A stretch of 64,000 bases of DNA from Asterias amurensis (lineage: Eukaryota > Echinodermata > Asteroidea > Forcipulatida > Asteriidae), in the NCBI RefSeq assembly GCF_032118995.1, contig NC_092665.1, forward strand, positions 14,032,012-14,096,011, written 5' to 3'. Positions 1 through 12,837 of this stretch are shown here, piece after piece. The notes beneath the pieces are model-generated. The model did no database searches. It saw nothing but the letters and a program-made list of their open reading frames with translations, and was not told the origin of the DNA. Positions within the stretch are counted from its first letter, which is position 1, and every line of letters starts with the position of its first letter. The translations under genes and the position numbers were made by a program.

Positions 1-297
1 CATTATGCACAAAATAACAAATTTGTGAAAGAAGTTTAAGCTCAATCGGTCATCGAAGTTGAGAGATAATAAAGGAAGAAATAAAACATTGCTTTCAGAT
101 GCTTGTTCGAGACCTCGAAATCAAATTCAAATATTCTTTTGTGAAAAATTACTTCTTTCTCGAAATCTACGTTACTTCAGAGGGAGCCGTTTCTCACAAT
201 GTGTTATAACCTACTATCAACAGCTCTCCATTGATTGTAACCAGTACATATAGTTTTTATGCTCACAGTGGTTACTAATAGGGTCCAGTGCCTTTAA
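1..297 (+). repeat. TTAA-family A MITE, right part
   Basis: This is the right-hand part of a dispersed inverted-repeat element, and the left end lies outside the window. It ends with a diverged form of AGTGTCCACTGCCT followed by TTAA. The same body (a 'gagacctcaaat' core, 'cagagggagccg', and a terminal 'taccaatagtgtcc') recurs at 4594-4979, 42596-42896, 57870-58165 and 58985-59760. A TTAA target site with short inverted termini is typical of piggyBac-like MITEs. Confidence 0.7.
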
Positions 298-335
298 CGG
301 TAAAAGCTAATTCTGAAATTGTTTTAAATTTGCAG

Positions 336-949
336 GTTTATACTACAACGACAGCTACGCCAATGGGGGCATACAACATCAATCCACAGCTACCAGCTAC
401 GCCAATGGGCGCTTACAATGTCAGCCCACATCCACAATTCGTAGCTCCCCCACAAAATCGTAAGTGTTATGCAGTAGCCGTCATCACCAAGCCGTAAACA
501 CAGCCATGATGACCTTAATGGGAGACTTTTGGGACGCTTGGTGGCAGCAGACTTACCATAATATCTGCTACAATGAAAAGTTTAGGGCAATAGTTGGAGG
601 AGTCAGTTTCTCTTTTGTGCTACCAAAATGCCTTTATTAAGAAAAAGTACAAGTTGACGAGACATCGCCCTTGCGCTAGAGGCCACAGAAATAAAAAGTT
701 GTGTTGCAAATGTTTATTTACACAAACAAAACTCAGTGGAAGGGTGGTAACATGTTAACTAATTCCTCCATTTAACTTAATCTTTTATTTTATTTTGTTT
801 TCTGTCACACCAGTATTTCTTTTTTTTTTACAGAGTATACTCCTTACCCTGGAGTAATGCCCGCCGCTGGGGGCGCTGCAGGAGGAGACAACACGGTTCA
901 GCTACCACCACCGAGCTATAACCAAACTGACCTTCCAACAAAGAACTAA
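336..949 (+). CDS. C-terminal two exons of a PPxY-motif protein (unidentified)
   Basis: Two exons join in frame: 336-459 (acceptor tgcag, donor gtaagt) and 834-949 (long pyrimidine tract then cag; stop TAA at 947-949). They encode a low-complexity tail rich in Pro, Tyr, Thr and Gly. It holds two copies of an ATPMGAYN motif and ends with a PPPSYN segment just before the stop. PPxY motifs bind WW domains such as those of NEDD4-family ubiquitin ligases (known motif biology). Such tails are common in small endosomal or plasma-membrane proteins. The upstream exons with any membrane or catalytic domain lie left of the window, so the protein cannot be named. The 374-bp intron shows nothing notable. 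Confidence 0.6.
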
Positions 950-1071
950 AGTCGCCACCCAACTTCGAATGTCTCTTGGAATCAAAGAGTTTGCCTTTTT
1001 TTTTAGTCATTAGTCGTTTTCTTTCTTTTTTGAAGTGAAAAGAAGGCTTGTCCTCTGAGTTGTGACAGAAG

Positions 1072-1397
1072 TTAAAGACACTGGACACTATTGGTAATTG
1101 CCAATGACTAGCCTTCACAGTTGGTGTATCACAACATTATGCATAAAATAACAAACCTGTGAAATTTTGAGCTCAATCGGTCGTCGAAGTTACGAGATAA
1201 CAATGAAAGAAAAAACACCCTTGTTACACGAAGTTGAGTGCTTTCAGATGCTTGATTTCGAGAGCTCAAATTCTAAATCTGAGGTGACTGATTGAGCCTA
1301 AATATTCACAGGTTTGTTATTTTATGTACAAGTTGTGATACACGAAGTGTAGGCCTTGGACAATACTGTTTAGCGAAAGTGTCCAATGGCTTTAAAG
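1072..1397. repeat. Composite of TTAA-family A and B MITE pieces
   Basis: The left end (TTAA then a CACTGGACACTATTGG terminus) belongs to family A. From about 1295 the sequence switches to a family B arm in reverse orientation and ends in 'caatggctttaa'. It looks like a nested or recombined pair of elements. Confidence 0.55.
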
Positions 1398-1575
1398 AAG
1401 GTTTTATTGATGAAAACTTGTATGGGCGTTGGGTCGATGCTTTCTGCTCCCACACTCGGACTCAAGGAAGACAGTGTGGCATTTCTGATCGCAAAAGAAA
1501 ATGTTTTCCAGATTCTGTAAAGTGTCCGGTTCATGAATGTTTCTGAAGTGCTGTTTTACATTATTAAGACTACTT

Positions 1576-3155
1576 TTAAAGCCATTGGACACTTTCGGTA
1601 AACAGTATTTCCCAAAGGCCCACACTTCGTGTATCACAACTTCTATAAAATAACAAACCTGTGAAAATTTAGGCTCAATCGGTCATCGGAGTCGGGAGAA
1701 AATAACGGGAAAACCAACCCTTGTTTCCGCATGTTCGCCGTGTCATGACATGTGTTTAAAATAAATCCGTAATTCTCGCTATCGAGAATTGATATTGTTT
1801 TACTGTTTTCTCAAAGAGTAAAGCATTTCATGGACTAATATTTCAAGAGAAGTCTTTCACCACATACCTTCTGTAAACACTGTAAGTTGTTTGTAAATCT
1901 GTGACCTTTTTTTTCTGTACCGAAAGGGTCCAATGGCTTTAATATGGTATACAATTGTAAAAAAAAATGTGTCAAAGGCGTCTCTTTTCGACGCCATACA
2001 GTCTTTATCAAATGCTATAGGGGTAGGACTATAGGCCATAGAGTGAGCTTGCAGTGTTAATTGTTCATTCACTCATTAATGGTTTATTCTTCAAAAAAGA
2101 AGTTTCCCGAGTGGCGACCAAGGGTCGAAAAATGTACATAGACAGTTTATAAAGAAGAAGAAAACAAAATACACAATTGAAACATTGAGACATTGAAATT
2201 AGTTTAGGAGAGAAAATATTTACAATAAATAAAACATTTTTTTTTTGAAAATGAATGAGCTTGAAGATGCTTGTATAAAAATATGTTTTACATGATTGTA
2301 TTTCATCAGAAGATAAATATTTACAAAATAAATGACATGGCATAAAATTCAGAAGAGTCTTTAAAGGCAGTGGACCTTTTCGGTAAACAGTATTGTCCAA
2401 GGCCCACACTTCGTGTACCACAACTTATATATAAAATAACAAACCTGTGAAAATTTAGGCTCAATCGGTCATCGGAGTCGGGAGAAAATAACGGGAAAAC
2501 CCACCCTTGTTTCCGCGCGTTTCGCCGTGTCATGACATGTGTTTAAAATAAATCCGTAATTCTCGTTAACGAGAATTGTTATTGTTTTGCTGTTTTCTCA
2601 AAAAGTAAAGCATTTCATGGACTAATATTTCAAGAGAAGTCTTTCACCACTACCTTCTGTAAACACTGTAAGTTATTTGTAAATATGTGACCTTTTTTTG
2701 TACCGAAAGGGTCCAATGGCTTTAATATGGTATACAATTGTAAAAAATGTGTCAAAGGCGTCTCTTTTCGACGCCATACAGTCTTTATCAAATGCTATAG
2801 GGGTAGGACTATAGGCCATAGAGTGAGCTTGCAGTGTTACTTGTTCATTCACTCATTAATTCATTAGTGGGGGTTATTCTTCAAAAAAGAAGTTTCCCGA
2901 GTGGCAACCAAGGGTCGAAAAATGTACAAAGACAGTTTATAAAGAAGAAGAAAACAAATACACAATTGAAACATTGAGACATTGAAATTAGTTTAGGAGA
3001 GTAAATATTTACAATAAATAAAACATTTTTTTTTTTGAAAAATTAATGAGCTTGAAGATGCTTGTATAAAAATATGTTTTACATGATTGTATTTCATCAG
3101 AAGATAAATATTTACAAAATAAATGACATGGCATATTAAATTCAGAAGAGTCTTT
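1576..3155. repeat. Tandem duplication of a family B MITE plus ~420 bp flank
   Basis: Unit 1 (1576-2360) and unit 2 (2361-3155) are near-identical neighbours. Each starts with a family B MITE (1576-1942 and 2361-2725; termini AGCCATTGGAC or a variant, flanked by TTAA). Each continues with the same ~420-bp flank that begins near 'tatggtatacaattg' and ends 'cagaagagtcttt'. Small indels separate the copies. No coding potential is evident. Confidence 0.75.
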
Positions 3156-4593
3156 ATTTAAAATCTGAAAAGGAAGTTAGTTGTAGCAAACTTCTTTACC
3201 CGATTTTCTATAGATAAATGCACGCCTCAAATTACACAGTTTTAAATTTTACCCTTGGATTTGTCCTTTTTGGTCCATATTGTGAGTGCAAGGAAAGAAT
3301 CATGGCCCATGCAGAAAATAAATTATCACCTTTCAAGCCCAGTTCATACTGACGCGAAAGCGAAGTAAACTTTCTCGCAAAGGGGTTATTGCGTCACCAA
3401 ACTTCGCGCATCTAAATGCTCGTTATTATTCTACACACTAAACTTTTTCTAGAAATGATGCCATAATTATTATAGAATACAATTGGCATTTTGTTTCATG
3501 ATTCATTTATTCCATCAATGTCAGGTTTAATACAGAGAGAATACATCAATGTTTAATAATTGCATGTAATCCTTTGTACACAATGCTATCTTCATTTTAC
3601 ACATTCCATACTTCATACAACTTATTCAACTATATTAACGCTTTTACTTTCTATATTGTTATATACATGTTTTTCATTTGTAGGCAGGGTCTGAAAGGGG
3701 AAAACGCTTTGATGACATTTCTTCTTCTTTTTTACATGCCAAAAAAGATTTATGTCCGTAGGTTTAAAATAACTAAATAACAATAAACTTGAACAGCATG
3801 TATCAAGACTGAGCTCATTTTCATGAAACTGCTTTCAGAATACAATTTAAGTTAAACAATTAATTTGAAAAGGCAAATAATGGGATACAGTTAATATTAA
3901 TTGACGTATAGGCCCTAGTGGTTTTCTTATAGCCCTTTTAACACTCAGCAGAAACTACACTGGGCTCAGCTTCATGAAACTACTTTCAGGTAAAAATATT
4001 AACAAACAAATTTGAAAAGGTAATTCAAAGGATACCAGACAAGAACAATTACTCTCGGTTTTTGGCTGGTGACCCATTTTTGCAAGGCAAAAATGTTGCA
4101 GATTTGTAATTATTTTGCAGATAATAATAAATGCGTTTCCGAATGGGTGGCTTACGGCTGTGGCTGTGGCCGGATCACCATTATTACTACGCGTTGGAAA
4201 GTAGGCTTGCCTTAGCAACACCCTTAGGAACAGACACAGCCACAGCCGCCTGAGTACGGATAAGGCCCAATCAAGAATGGGATTAAACTCTGTGATAAAA
4301 TCCGGGTCGGATAGATTTCCTGTACGCACTAATGATGCCAATTGTTCGCACATTTCTTTGATAAATTTGTTTTGCTTGGTAAACTTATTATAGTATTTTA
4401 AATCCTTGTGTTCTTTGTACAGGTACTTCGTAGGAATGTATCTGCTTTATTTATGAAACCTCAACATTACATTAGCCAAATTTACAAGCTAATTATTCCA
4501 CACATTTCATTCATACCAAGAAATGAATCACAATTAATTCAGAGGTATTACGTTGGTGTTTTTTCTTTCGAAAGCATCAAACACCTGCCCCCA
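3156..4593. other. Intergenic, no gene seen
   Basis: AT-rich sequence without a convincing exon. Around 3339-3416 lies one arm of a CGAA-rich MITE related to 52700-52895. Around 4144-4255 an imperfect inverted repeat (ggctgtggctgtggcc against cacagccacagcc) suggests another small foldback element. The short open frames here lack splice context or recognisable residues. Confidence 0.5.
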
Positions 4594-4979
4594 TTAAAAA
4601 CAGTGGACACTATTGGTAATTGTCAAAGACCAGTCTTCTCACTTGGTGTATCTCAGCATATGCACAAAATAACACACCTGTAAAAATTTGAACTCAATTG
4701 GTCGTCGAAGTTGCAAGATAATAATGGAAGAAAAAACACCCTTTTCACACAAAGTTGTGTGCTTTTAGATGCTTGATTTCGAGACCTCAAATTCTAAACT
4801 TGAGGTTTCGAATTCATTTTCGTGGAAAATTACTTCTTTCTCGAAAACTACTTCGCTTCAGAGGGAGTCGTTTCTCACAATGTTTTATACTATCAAACTC
4901 TTCCCATTACTCGTTACCAAGTGAGGTTTTACGCCGATAATTTTTTTGAGTAATTACCAATAGTGTCCACTGCCTTTAA
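4594..4979. repeat. TTAA-family A MITE, full length
   Basis: Both termini are present: TTAA followed by a CAGTGGACACTATTGG end on the left, and its inverted copy ending CCACTGCCT then TTAA on the right. It is the best complete copy of family A here, about 386 bp with its target sites. Confidence 0.75.
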
Positions 4980-4984
4980 CTTTA

Positions 4985-6300
4985 ATATACTTAGAACCTC
5001 TGGAATATGCAGCAAATTTAATCCAGAGTAGCTAATAACGATAACTACTTGATAGTATAAAAGATATAATATTTAGCATTCTGTATTTTGAATTCGTCCA
5101 TTTATCTCAACTAACTAAAAATAGCTTTCCTTGAGTCTGTGGCAAATATAATCTGGAGTTTTCAATACTTACTACTTCTAAATAATACCACTGATAATTA
5201 AACATATTATTGACATTCTTTGTTTGAGTTCGCCCTTTTATCTCATTAACAAATTATTAAAGCTTCCCTTGGATTTGTAGATAATATGACCAATAGTATC
5301 CACTACTTATTACCACCTCTAAATGATACCATTGATATATGCGACTGTATAGTATTTAGCATTCTTTAATACAGTTTACCCACTAATCTTAATCAACAAA
5401 ATTATTCAGCTTCCTTTGAATCTGTAGAAAATATAAACACAAGTGTCCAATACTTATTCTACTTATGTATCAGACCACCGATATGGATAATATAAAAAAC
5501 AATACAGTATTTAGCATTCTTTATTTGAGTTCGCCCACTTAGCTTACTCAACAAATTATTCAGCTTCCCATGAATCTGTAGAAAACACAACCAAGAGGAT
5601 CCAATACTTAGGCTATTACTACTATAAAAAACACCACCTTGATAATATGAAAAATACATGCTAAACATTCTTTATTTAAGTTCGCCCATCTATCTTAATC
5701 AACAACTGTTATAGCTTCCCTTGAATCTGTGTAGAAAATTTGATCACGAGTGTCTATTCATCTAAATGATGCCATGGTATTGATATTATACAAACTATAT
5801 AGTATAACATTATATTTTTGAGTTCGCCTATTTATCTCAACTATCAATATGGCTTCCCTTGAATGTACATGGAAAATATAATCCAGAGTGTTCAATACTA
5901 CTTCTATTCTAAATAATACCACTTATATTAAATGTATAATAGTTATATAGTATTTAGCATTCTAGATTGGGTTTCGCCCATTTATCTTATAACTAAAAAT
6001 AGCTTCCCTTACATCTGAGAAAAATATAATCCAGAGTGTCTAATACTTATTACTACTTAATTTATTATTACTACTTAATAATATAGTATGCAATATTTGA
6101 GTTTGCCCATTTATCTTAATAAACAAATAATATAGCTTCCATTGAAACAGTGGAAAATTTAACAAAGTGTACAATACTTATTACTACTTCTAAATGATAC
6201 CAAAACTATAAAGATTTATTATTTTGCGTCCTCACCCATTTATCGTAATCGAGACGTTCTAATAGTTTCATTGAATCATAGAAAATAATAATCAATATTA
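4985..6300. repeat. Degenerate tandem repeat, ~145-bp period
   Basis: A block resembling 'agttcgcccatttatctta' followed by 'gcttcccttgaatctgt' recurs near 5091, 5227, 5373, 5527, 5678, 5820, 5965, 6102 and 6229, so about nine units of 135-155 bp. Units are strongly diverged and AT-rich. Nothing coding is visible. Confidence 0.7.
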
Positions 6301-6965
6301 CCTTGGAATCCGAACCTAGAGATGTTTACAATCCAAACGCGCGCTTCTGTCACACACAGACTGTCTGCCACGCTTGACATTAATTTCAGCTTTCACACTG
6401 CACGTTAAAGTTGTGGCACAGCGCGTCTTCAAACACTAATTTCATATTTAATGCATTATTGAGACCAAGAACACAATAGAATTAGGAAAACAAAGGGTTT
6501 CTGTATGAAAATTCTAAAGACAGAATTGTTCCGTCTCAAGGAATTTCGAATGCATGGGGGGGGGGGGGTGAAGCCCCTGACAAGAGCTAATCCAACGATC
6601 ACTCACCCTCTCGTGGTGACGTCATGCACCTCGGGTCAGCCCCCAAGTGACCCGTTCCACAAGCAGGGCACTTGGGGCTGACCCGGGTGAGACCCTGGAG
6701 TGACGTAAAAGCTATTCGAACGAACCGGGGGCAGACCGGGGTCAAACCAGGGAAGCTATTCGAACGCACCCTAAGTCTCCTATATCCACAGAGATGCAAT
6801 ATAGAATGTGTGCATCGCCAAAATGTCACATAACACAGGGGCTTTCATTGGTCCTCGAATTGGTATTCACCCTGGGAGTTCAATGGGGCGGAATTGATTA
6901 GGGCAACGAGTTTTACCCATAAGTGCATTCAACTCACTGCATTGTGTTTGTGTTTGTGTATGACC
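6301..6965. other. Intergenic, no gene seen
   Basis: Contains a poly-G run near 6556 and a short GC-rich stretch with an internal inverted motif (gggtcagccccaagtg against cacttggggctgaccc, about 6634-6682). No exon is supported. Confidence 0.4.
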
Positions 6966-7140
6966 TGGGGTGGGTTTCACAAAGGTAGTCCTAACTTAGG
7001 ACTAGTCCTAGGCAATGCTAAAAGATAGGACTAGTCCTAAGTTAGGACCAGTAACTATCCTAACTTAGGACTGGTCCTATCTCTTAGCATTGCCTAGGAC
7101 TAGTCCTAAGTTAGGACTACCTTTGTGAAATCCACCCCTG
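6966..7140. repeat. Near-perfect hairpin MITE
   Basis: Arms beginning GGTGGGTTTCACAAAGG and ending with the complement enclose repeated 'cctaacttaggactagtcc' blocks. Almost the whole 175 bp folds back on itself. It is probably a small non-autonomous DNA transposon. Confidence 0.75.
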
Positions 7141-7606
7141 GGCGGTTACTTGGAAGAACGATTCTTTGACAATTCAAGGGAGGAGAAATAAGAAAAACAA
7201 GAACTTATTGTAACTCCGCAAAAAGGGTATCAGATTTACGATGATACTTGATTAAAGCACGAATACGACATATGCTTTTGGCTGATAAGTTTTGCTTGAG
7301 CAAAATAGTGTTGGCTTGTTAATAGCAAACTGTGTGGACAGCATCTCAATGTCTTGGTGCAGCTTTCTTGTGTTTTCTTCTTTCGTTTAAATGAGTGCAT
7401 ATTGTGCTTACCGTGTGATTTCAGGTAATAATAGCGCTGCTGCTCAAGTTTGGCAAAAGGCATATAACATTCTGGTGCCTACTGTTAGCATTAAATGAGT
7501 CACATCCGATACACAATGTGCAAGCTGTGCGCTCAATTTTCTTGCTTCTTCTGTGAGAGATCCTTGCAAACAAGGAAATTTGCTTGCTTATCTAAGCAGG
7601 AAAATG
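7141..7606. other. 3' flank of NLR1
   Basis: Lies immediately downstream of the NLR1 stop on the minus strand. I see no further exon or clear polyadenylation signal. It presumably holds the NLR1 3' UTR. Confidence 0.35.
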
Positions 7607-10600
7607 TTAAAAAAATTGAAGCAGTTTTTCAAAAGTTGGCGGTGGTGTATAAAGAACGGAACCCCTAATTAGCATATCCAGGGACATTGCAACTGCCCTA
7701 AATTCATCAGTCTGCAGACCACAATCAGTCAAATCTAAGAACTCCAAGGAAGAAACAGGACTTATCTGGTTTCCCTTCGTACCACGTAGATTATTTTCAT
7801 TGAGCCAAACATGCTTTATGCTCCCTGCAGCAGCCACAGTGGACAAAAGTGGGTTCAAATCATCACTCTGTAGAGAACACTTCAACAGCTGCAGTTCCGT
7901 CAAGGAGGAAACATGAGTTATCTGTTTCCCCTTAATACCGTGAAGATCATTGTCGTGTAGAAGAAGTGTCGTTACACTACCTGCAGCAGCCACGGTGCAG
8001 AAAACTGACCCAATATCATCACTCTGTATACCACACGCATCTAGACACAATTCCTTCAACGAAGAAACAGCAGTAATCTGGTCCCCCTTAATACCATGGA
8101 GATCGTTATCCTTTAGAACAAGAGTCGTTACACTACCTGCAGCAGCCACGGTGCAGAAAACTGACCCAATATCATCACTCTGTATACCGCACGCATCTAG
8201 ACACAATTCCTTCAACGAAGAAACAGCAGTAATCTGGTCCCCCTTAATACCATGGAGATCGTTATCCTTTAGAGCAAGAGTCGTTACACTACCTACAGCA
8301 GCCACGACGGAGAAAACTGACCCAATATCATCACTCTGTATACCACACGCATCTAGATACACTTCCTTCAACGAAGAAACAGCAGTAATCTGGTCCCCCT
8401 TAATACCATGGAGATCGTTATCCTTTAGAGCAAGAGTCGTTACACTACCTACAGCAGCCACGACGGAGAAAACTGACCCAATATCATCACTCTGTATACC
8501 ACACGCAAATAGACACAATTCCTTCAAGGAAGAAACAGGAGTTATCTGGTCCCCCTTAATACCATGGAGATCGTTATCTTTTAGAACAAGTGTCGTTACA
8601 CTACCTGCAGCAGCCACGATGGAGAAAACTGACCCAATATCATCACTCTGTATATCACACTTCGCTAGTTGCAATTCCTTCAAGGAAGAAACAGGACTTA
8701 TCTGGTCCCCCTTAATACCATGGAGATCGTTATCTTTTAGAACAAGTGCCGTTACACTACCTGCAGCAGCCACGATGGAGAAAACTGACCCAATATCATC
8801 ACTCTGTATGCCACACGCGTACAAATGCAATTCATTCAATGAATACACAGGAGTTACCTGGTCCCCCTTAATACCATGGAGATCCTCATCGCTTAGAGCA
8901 AGTTTCGTTACACTACCTGCAGTAGCCATGATGGAGAAAACTGACCCAATATCATCACTCTTTATACCGCACGCCTCTAGAACCAAACCTTTCAAGGAAG
9001 AAACTGGAGTTATCTGGTCCCCCTTAATACCATGGAGATCGTTTTTCCCTAGAACAAGTTTCGTTACACTACCTGCAGCAGCCACGATGGAGAAAACCGA
9101 CCCAATATCATCACTCTGTATACCGCACGCGTATAGACACAATTCCTTCAAGGAAGAAACTGGAGTTATCTGGTCCCCCTTAATACCACCGAAATCGTTA
9201 TCCTTTAGAACAAGTTTCGTTACACTACCTGCAGCAGCCACGATGGAGAAAACTGACCCAATATCATCACTCTGTATACCACACGACTGTAGATGCAATT
9301 CCTTCAAGGAAGAAACATGAGTTATCTGTAACCCCTTAATACCATGGAGATCGTTATCGATTAGAGCAAGTTCCGTTACACTACCTGCAGCAGCCACGAT
9401 GGAAAAAACTGACCCAATATCACCACTCTGTATACCGCACGCGTATAGATGCAATTCCTTCAAAGAAGAAACTGGAGTTATCTGGTCCCCCTCAATACCA
9501 TGGAGATCGTTTTTCTCTAGAACAAGTTTCGTTACACTACCTGCAGCAGCCACGATGGAGAAAACTGACCCAATATTGTCACTCTGTATACCACACGCGT
9601 ATAGATGCAATTCCTTCAAAGAAGAAACTGGAGTTATCTGGTCCCCCTCAATACCATGGAGATCGTTTTTCTCTAGAACAAGTTTCGTTACACTACCTGC
9701 AGCAGCCACGATGGAGAAAACTGACCCAATATCATCACTCTGTATACCACACGCGTATAGATGCAATTCCTTCAAAGAAGAAACTTCAGTTATCTGGTCC
9801 CCCTCAATACCATGGAGATCGTTTTTCTCCAGAACAAGCTTCGTTACACTACCTGCAGCAGCCACGATGGAGAAAACTGACCCAATATCATCACTCTGTA
9901 TACCACACGCGTATAGATGCAATTCCTTCAAAGAAGAAACTTCAGTTATCTGGTCCCCCTCAATACCATGGAGATCGTTTTTCTCTAGAACAAGCTTCGT
10001 TACACTACCTGCAGCAGTCACGATGGAGAAAACTGACCCAATATCACCACTCTGTATACCACACGAGTACAGATGCAACTCCTTCAAGGAAGAAACAGGA
10101 GTTATCTGGTCCCCCTTAATACCATGGAGATCGTTATCCTTCAGGGCAAGTTTCGTTACACTACCTGCAGCAGCCACGATGGAGAAAAATGGCCCAATAT
10201 CATCACTCTGTATACCAGACGAGTGTAGATGCAATTCCTTCAAGGAAGAAACAACAGCAATCTGGTCCCCATTAATACCATGGAGATCGTTGTCCTTTAG
10301 AACAAGTGTCGTTACACTACCTGCAGCAGCAACGATGGAGAAAACTGACCCAATATCATCACTCTGTATACCACACGCGTAAAGATGCAATTCCTTCAAG
10401 GAAGAAACAGGAGTTATCTGTTCCCCCTTAATACCATGGAGATCGTTATCAATTAGAGCAAATGTGCTTACACTACCTGCAGCAGCCACATTGGAAAAAA
10501 CTGGCCCAATGTCCTCCTTCGTTAGCTTACATCTATCCAGAATCAAAACCTCTAAGGAAGAAATGTGAGGTATATGGTCTGATTTCAAACCGTGCAAGTT

Positions 10601-12521
10601 GTTTCCCACCAAGCACACTTTCTTCAACTTGGCAGCTGATTGAAATAACTTGAAAAGTTGAGGGACAGAGACACTGCTTAACTGACAATATCTTAACGTG
10701 AGTGATGTTACAAATTCAGAAATGCTTTTGAGTTGATGAATCTTGTCGTTCAATTTGACTCCAACTACTTCTAATGATAAATCACATCTTATTCTAGCCA
10801 CTATTTGTTCTAGCAGAACTAAATCGGTTGTTTCTTGACACGCTATTGTTATATCTGAAACATGATGAAGACTTGATCGTTCCGGTAGGTTTTGAATGAA
10901 ATAATGTGCAGCCAAGAGGTCTTCTCCTTTCAACTCATATGGGAATCTCACCCACTCATCCATCGCGAGGGTTTTTACAGTCGAACCAAGCTTGGCTTCA
11001 AACAAAGCCAGCATCATTGTCCTATGTAAACAGATGTACCTCTCACATTCAACAGGAGTGTTTTGATTGTAAACTGAAAGGTGCTTTCTGGTCAGTCCTA
11101 TAACATATTCTGCAGCTTTTCTATTTCTCCCGCTGCAGAAACGGAGTAAGTATCCAATTCTGTTTACGTCACCTTCTAACATTCTTGACATGTACTCGCT
11201 GAATTTATCAGGATTTGACTCTACCATATCAGACAGGTAAACGGAACAACAAAACTCCATGATTACCGTGTGGTAGAACTTGACTCGTTTAACCCTTTCT
11301 ATACCGTGCATGAATTGCACTCGGGTCAGCAAGCCGACTTCACAACCCTTATTGACAAGTTCCTCTGAATCAAACTCTGAAACAGTGAAGGAATTTTGTC
11401 CTTGGCCTTTTGACTTCGAACATTCAAGTGCAACCTGCCCAAGTTTGGCAATCAGCTCATTAAACTTCTCTTCAGTTATTTTCCCGGAGGGATTGGATGA
11501 GCAATCTTTGCTCATCTTTTGCTGATAGAATATTCTGATTGTGTTATGAAGCAGTTCTGTAACCCTGTCAGGTAGTCGACTTTCGACCTGTCTTAATGAC
11601 GAACACATTAGCCAAAGAAACAGAGGAATCTCTCCTAAACTGCGCAGTGTTTCAGATTTGTTTATTTCAGAAAGAACATGAGCATGGTGTTGTGAATCAT
11701 AGTTACTGAAGTATTTACTGATATACTTTTCCTTATTATTGTCATCGAATCCAACGATATTTATTCTTGTGAAATCTGGATTGCAATTCAGTAACTTTAG
11801 CGCCGTAGACTGACGACTTGTTACAATTACCTTACAGCGTTTGAGCGACTTGAATGAGAGGACGTTGCTAACACTGAAGTCTTCGTTTGCATTTTGTAGT
11901 CTCTCGAATGAGATTTCATCTGCTCCATCAAGAAGGATGAGAACTTTCTCTGGGTTTTGTGCCATATAATTTTCAAAATTCTTCTTTCCAAATTCGTTTT
12001 TAGGCAATATTTGAGAAGATATTTCATCCACAATGTTGAACTTGACCTCCATTTTGTTTATTTCCAACAACAATACAAGCTTATACTTTGACAGAGGTGA
12101 CTCTTGTTTGTCACTCTGTAAAACAGCCCAGTCATAAGCTATCTTCTTTAGAAGCGTTGATTTACCATACCCACTTTCAGCAGTGATTATGATTCTCTTC
12201 TTATCCAAGCTTAACATGTTTTCGTATGACTTGAGGGGAATTTTCTTATACTCTGTTTGAATTTTATCGGTCTCGTGTTCGCCTTTAATGTCAATGTGTA
12301 TTGTGTGATCGGTTTCATGTTTTCCTTTAACTAAACCTGACTGCAATATGAGTGGCTTATCAGGTTGGTTTGTTTCTTGCAAAAGTTCTAAACTTACATA
12401 AAGATGATCCATATCAACAGCCATATCTTTATGTGCAGGGTGTGTGTGTTCACTTTCAACGTCTTCTTGTAAAGACTCACCAAAGCCTCAATCAGCGCTT
12501 TGGAGATCAGCTCCATCTCAC
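7607..12521 (-). CDS. NLR1: NACHT-LRR receptor, main exon
   Basis: A single large exon carries the NACHT and LRR parts of a cytosolic NOD-like receptor. The open frame from the Met at 12424 is 1605 aa. A Walker A motif (AESGYGKST) lies at about residues 82-90 and Walker B (LILLDGADE) at about 162-170. A winged-helix-like region follows, then about 20 LRR units of 52 residues each (pattern GSVT.L.L..NDLHGI.G.QI..VSSLKEL.L..CGIQSDDIG). The exon starts after an acceptor (tttttcag) at 12521, in phase with the DEATH exon. That frame, however, hits a stop after the linker and does not enter NACHT (see findings). In animals such proteins sense microbial or danger signals and oligomerise through NACHT; ligand and partners here are unknown. 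Confidence 0.85.
7770..10620 (-). repeat. LRR-coding 156-bp tandem array, NLR1 (~20 units)
   Basis: Direct repeats with a 156-bp period (for example 'gttacactacctgcagcag' at 9375 and 9531) each encode a 52-residue double LRR. Central units differ by only a few bases, while the first and last units are more diverged. That pattern is expected from unequal exchange and gene conversion within the array. Confidence 0.85.
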
Positions 12522-12837
12522 CTGAAAAAATATTTAGCAATTTTAAGTTAAACAAAGAAAAATTTGTTTGTGTGGAACTTGAACCTATATACGACCTCCG
12601 GCACCTTACCAAGTCCTCAATTTAGGTCTTAAAATCTGGTGGTCTCGCTATATTTTTGTTAAAACCTGAGTTCAGGGGTGCCAGTCAGAAGTCATACAGC
12701 CTGAACTGCTGCAAAGTTAGGGATTTTACAATACAACCTGTGAACCGCCAGCAAATGGATCACTTTATGGAAGGAGTCGTTTTATTTCAACTATCAAGTA
12801 AAAGGGAAACTTACAGGTTTTTTAAAATAAAGCATAC

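Noticed and set aside
2065..2533. Minus-strand frames of 118 and 70 aa
   Set aside because: They lie in the family B MITE and its duplicated flank and have no domain or splice context.
7950..10382. Long plus-strand open frames (456 and 327 aa) with a repeated EKTDPISSLCIPHA pattern
   Set aside because: They are antisense to the LRR array. The 156-bp unit is a multiple of three and happens to lack stops in this frame, so openness simply repeats. The same holds at 15203-17020.
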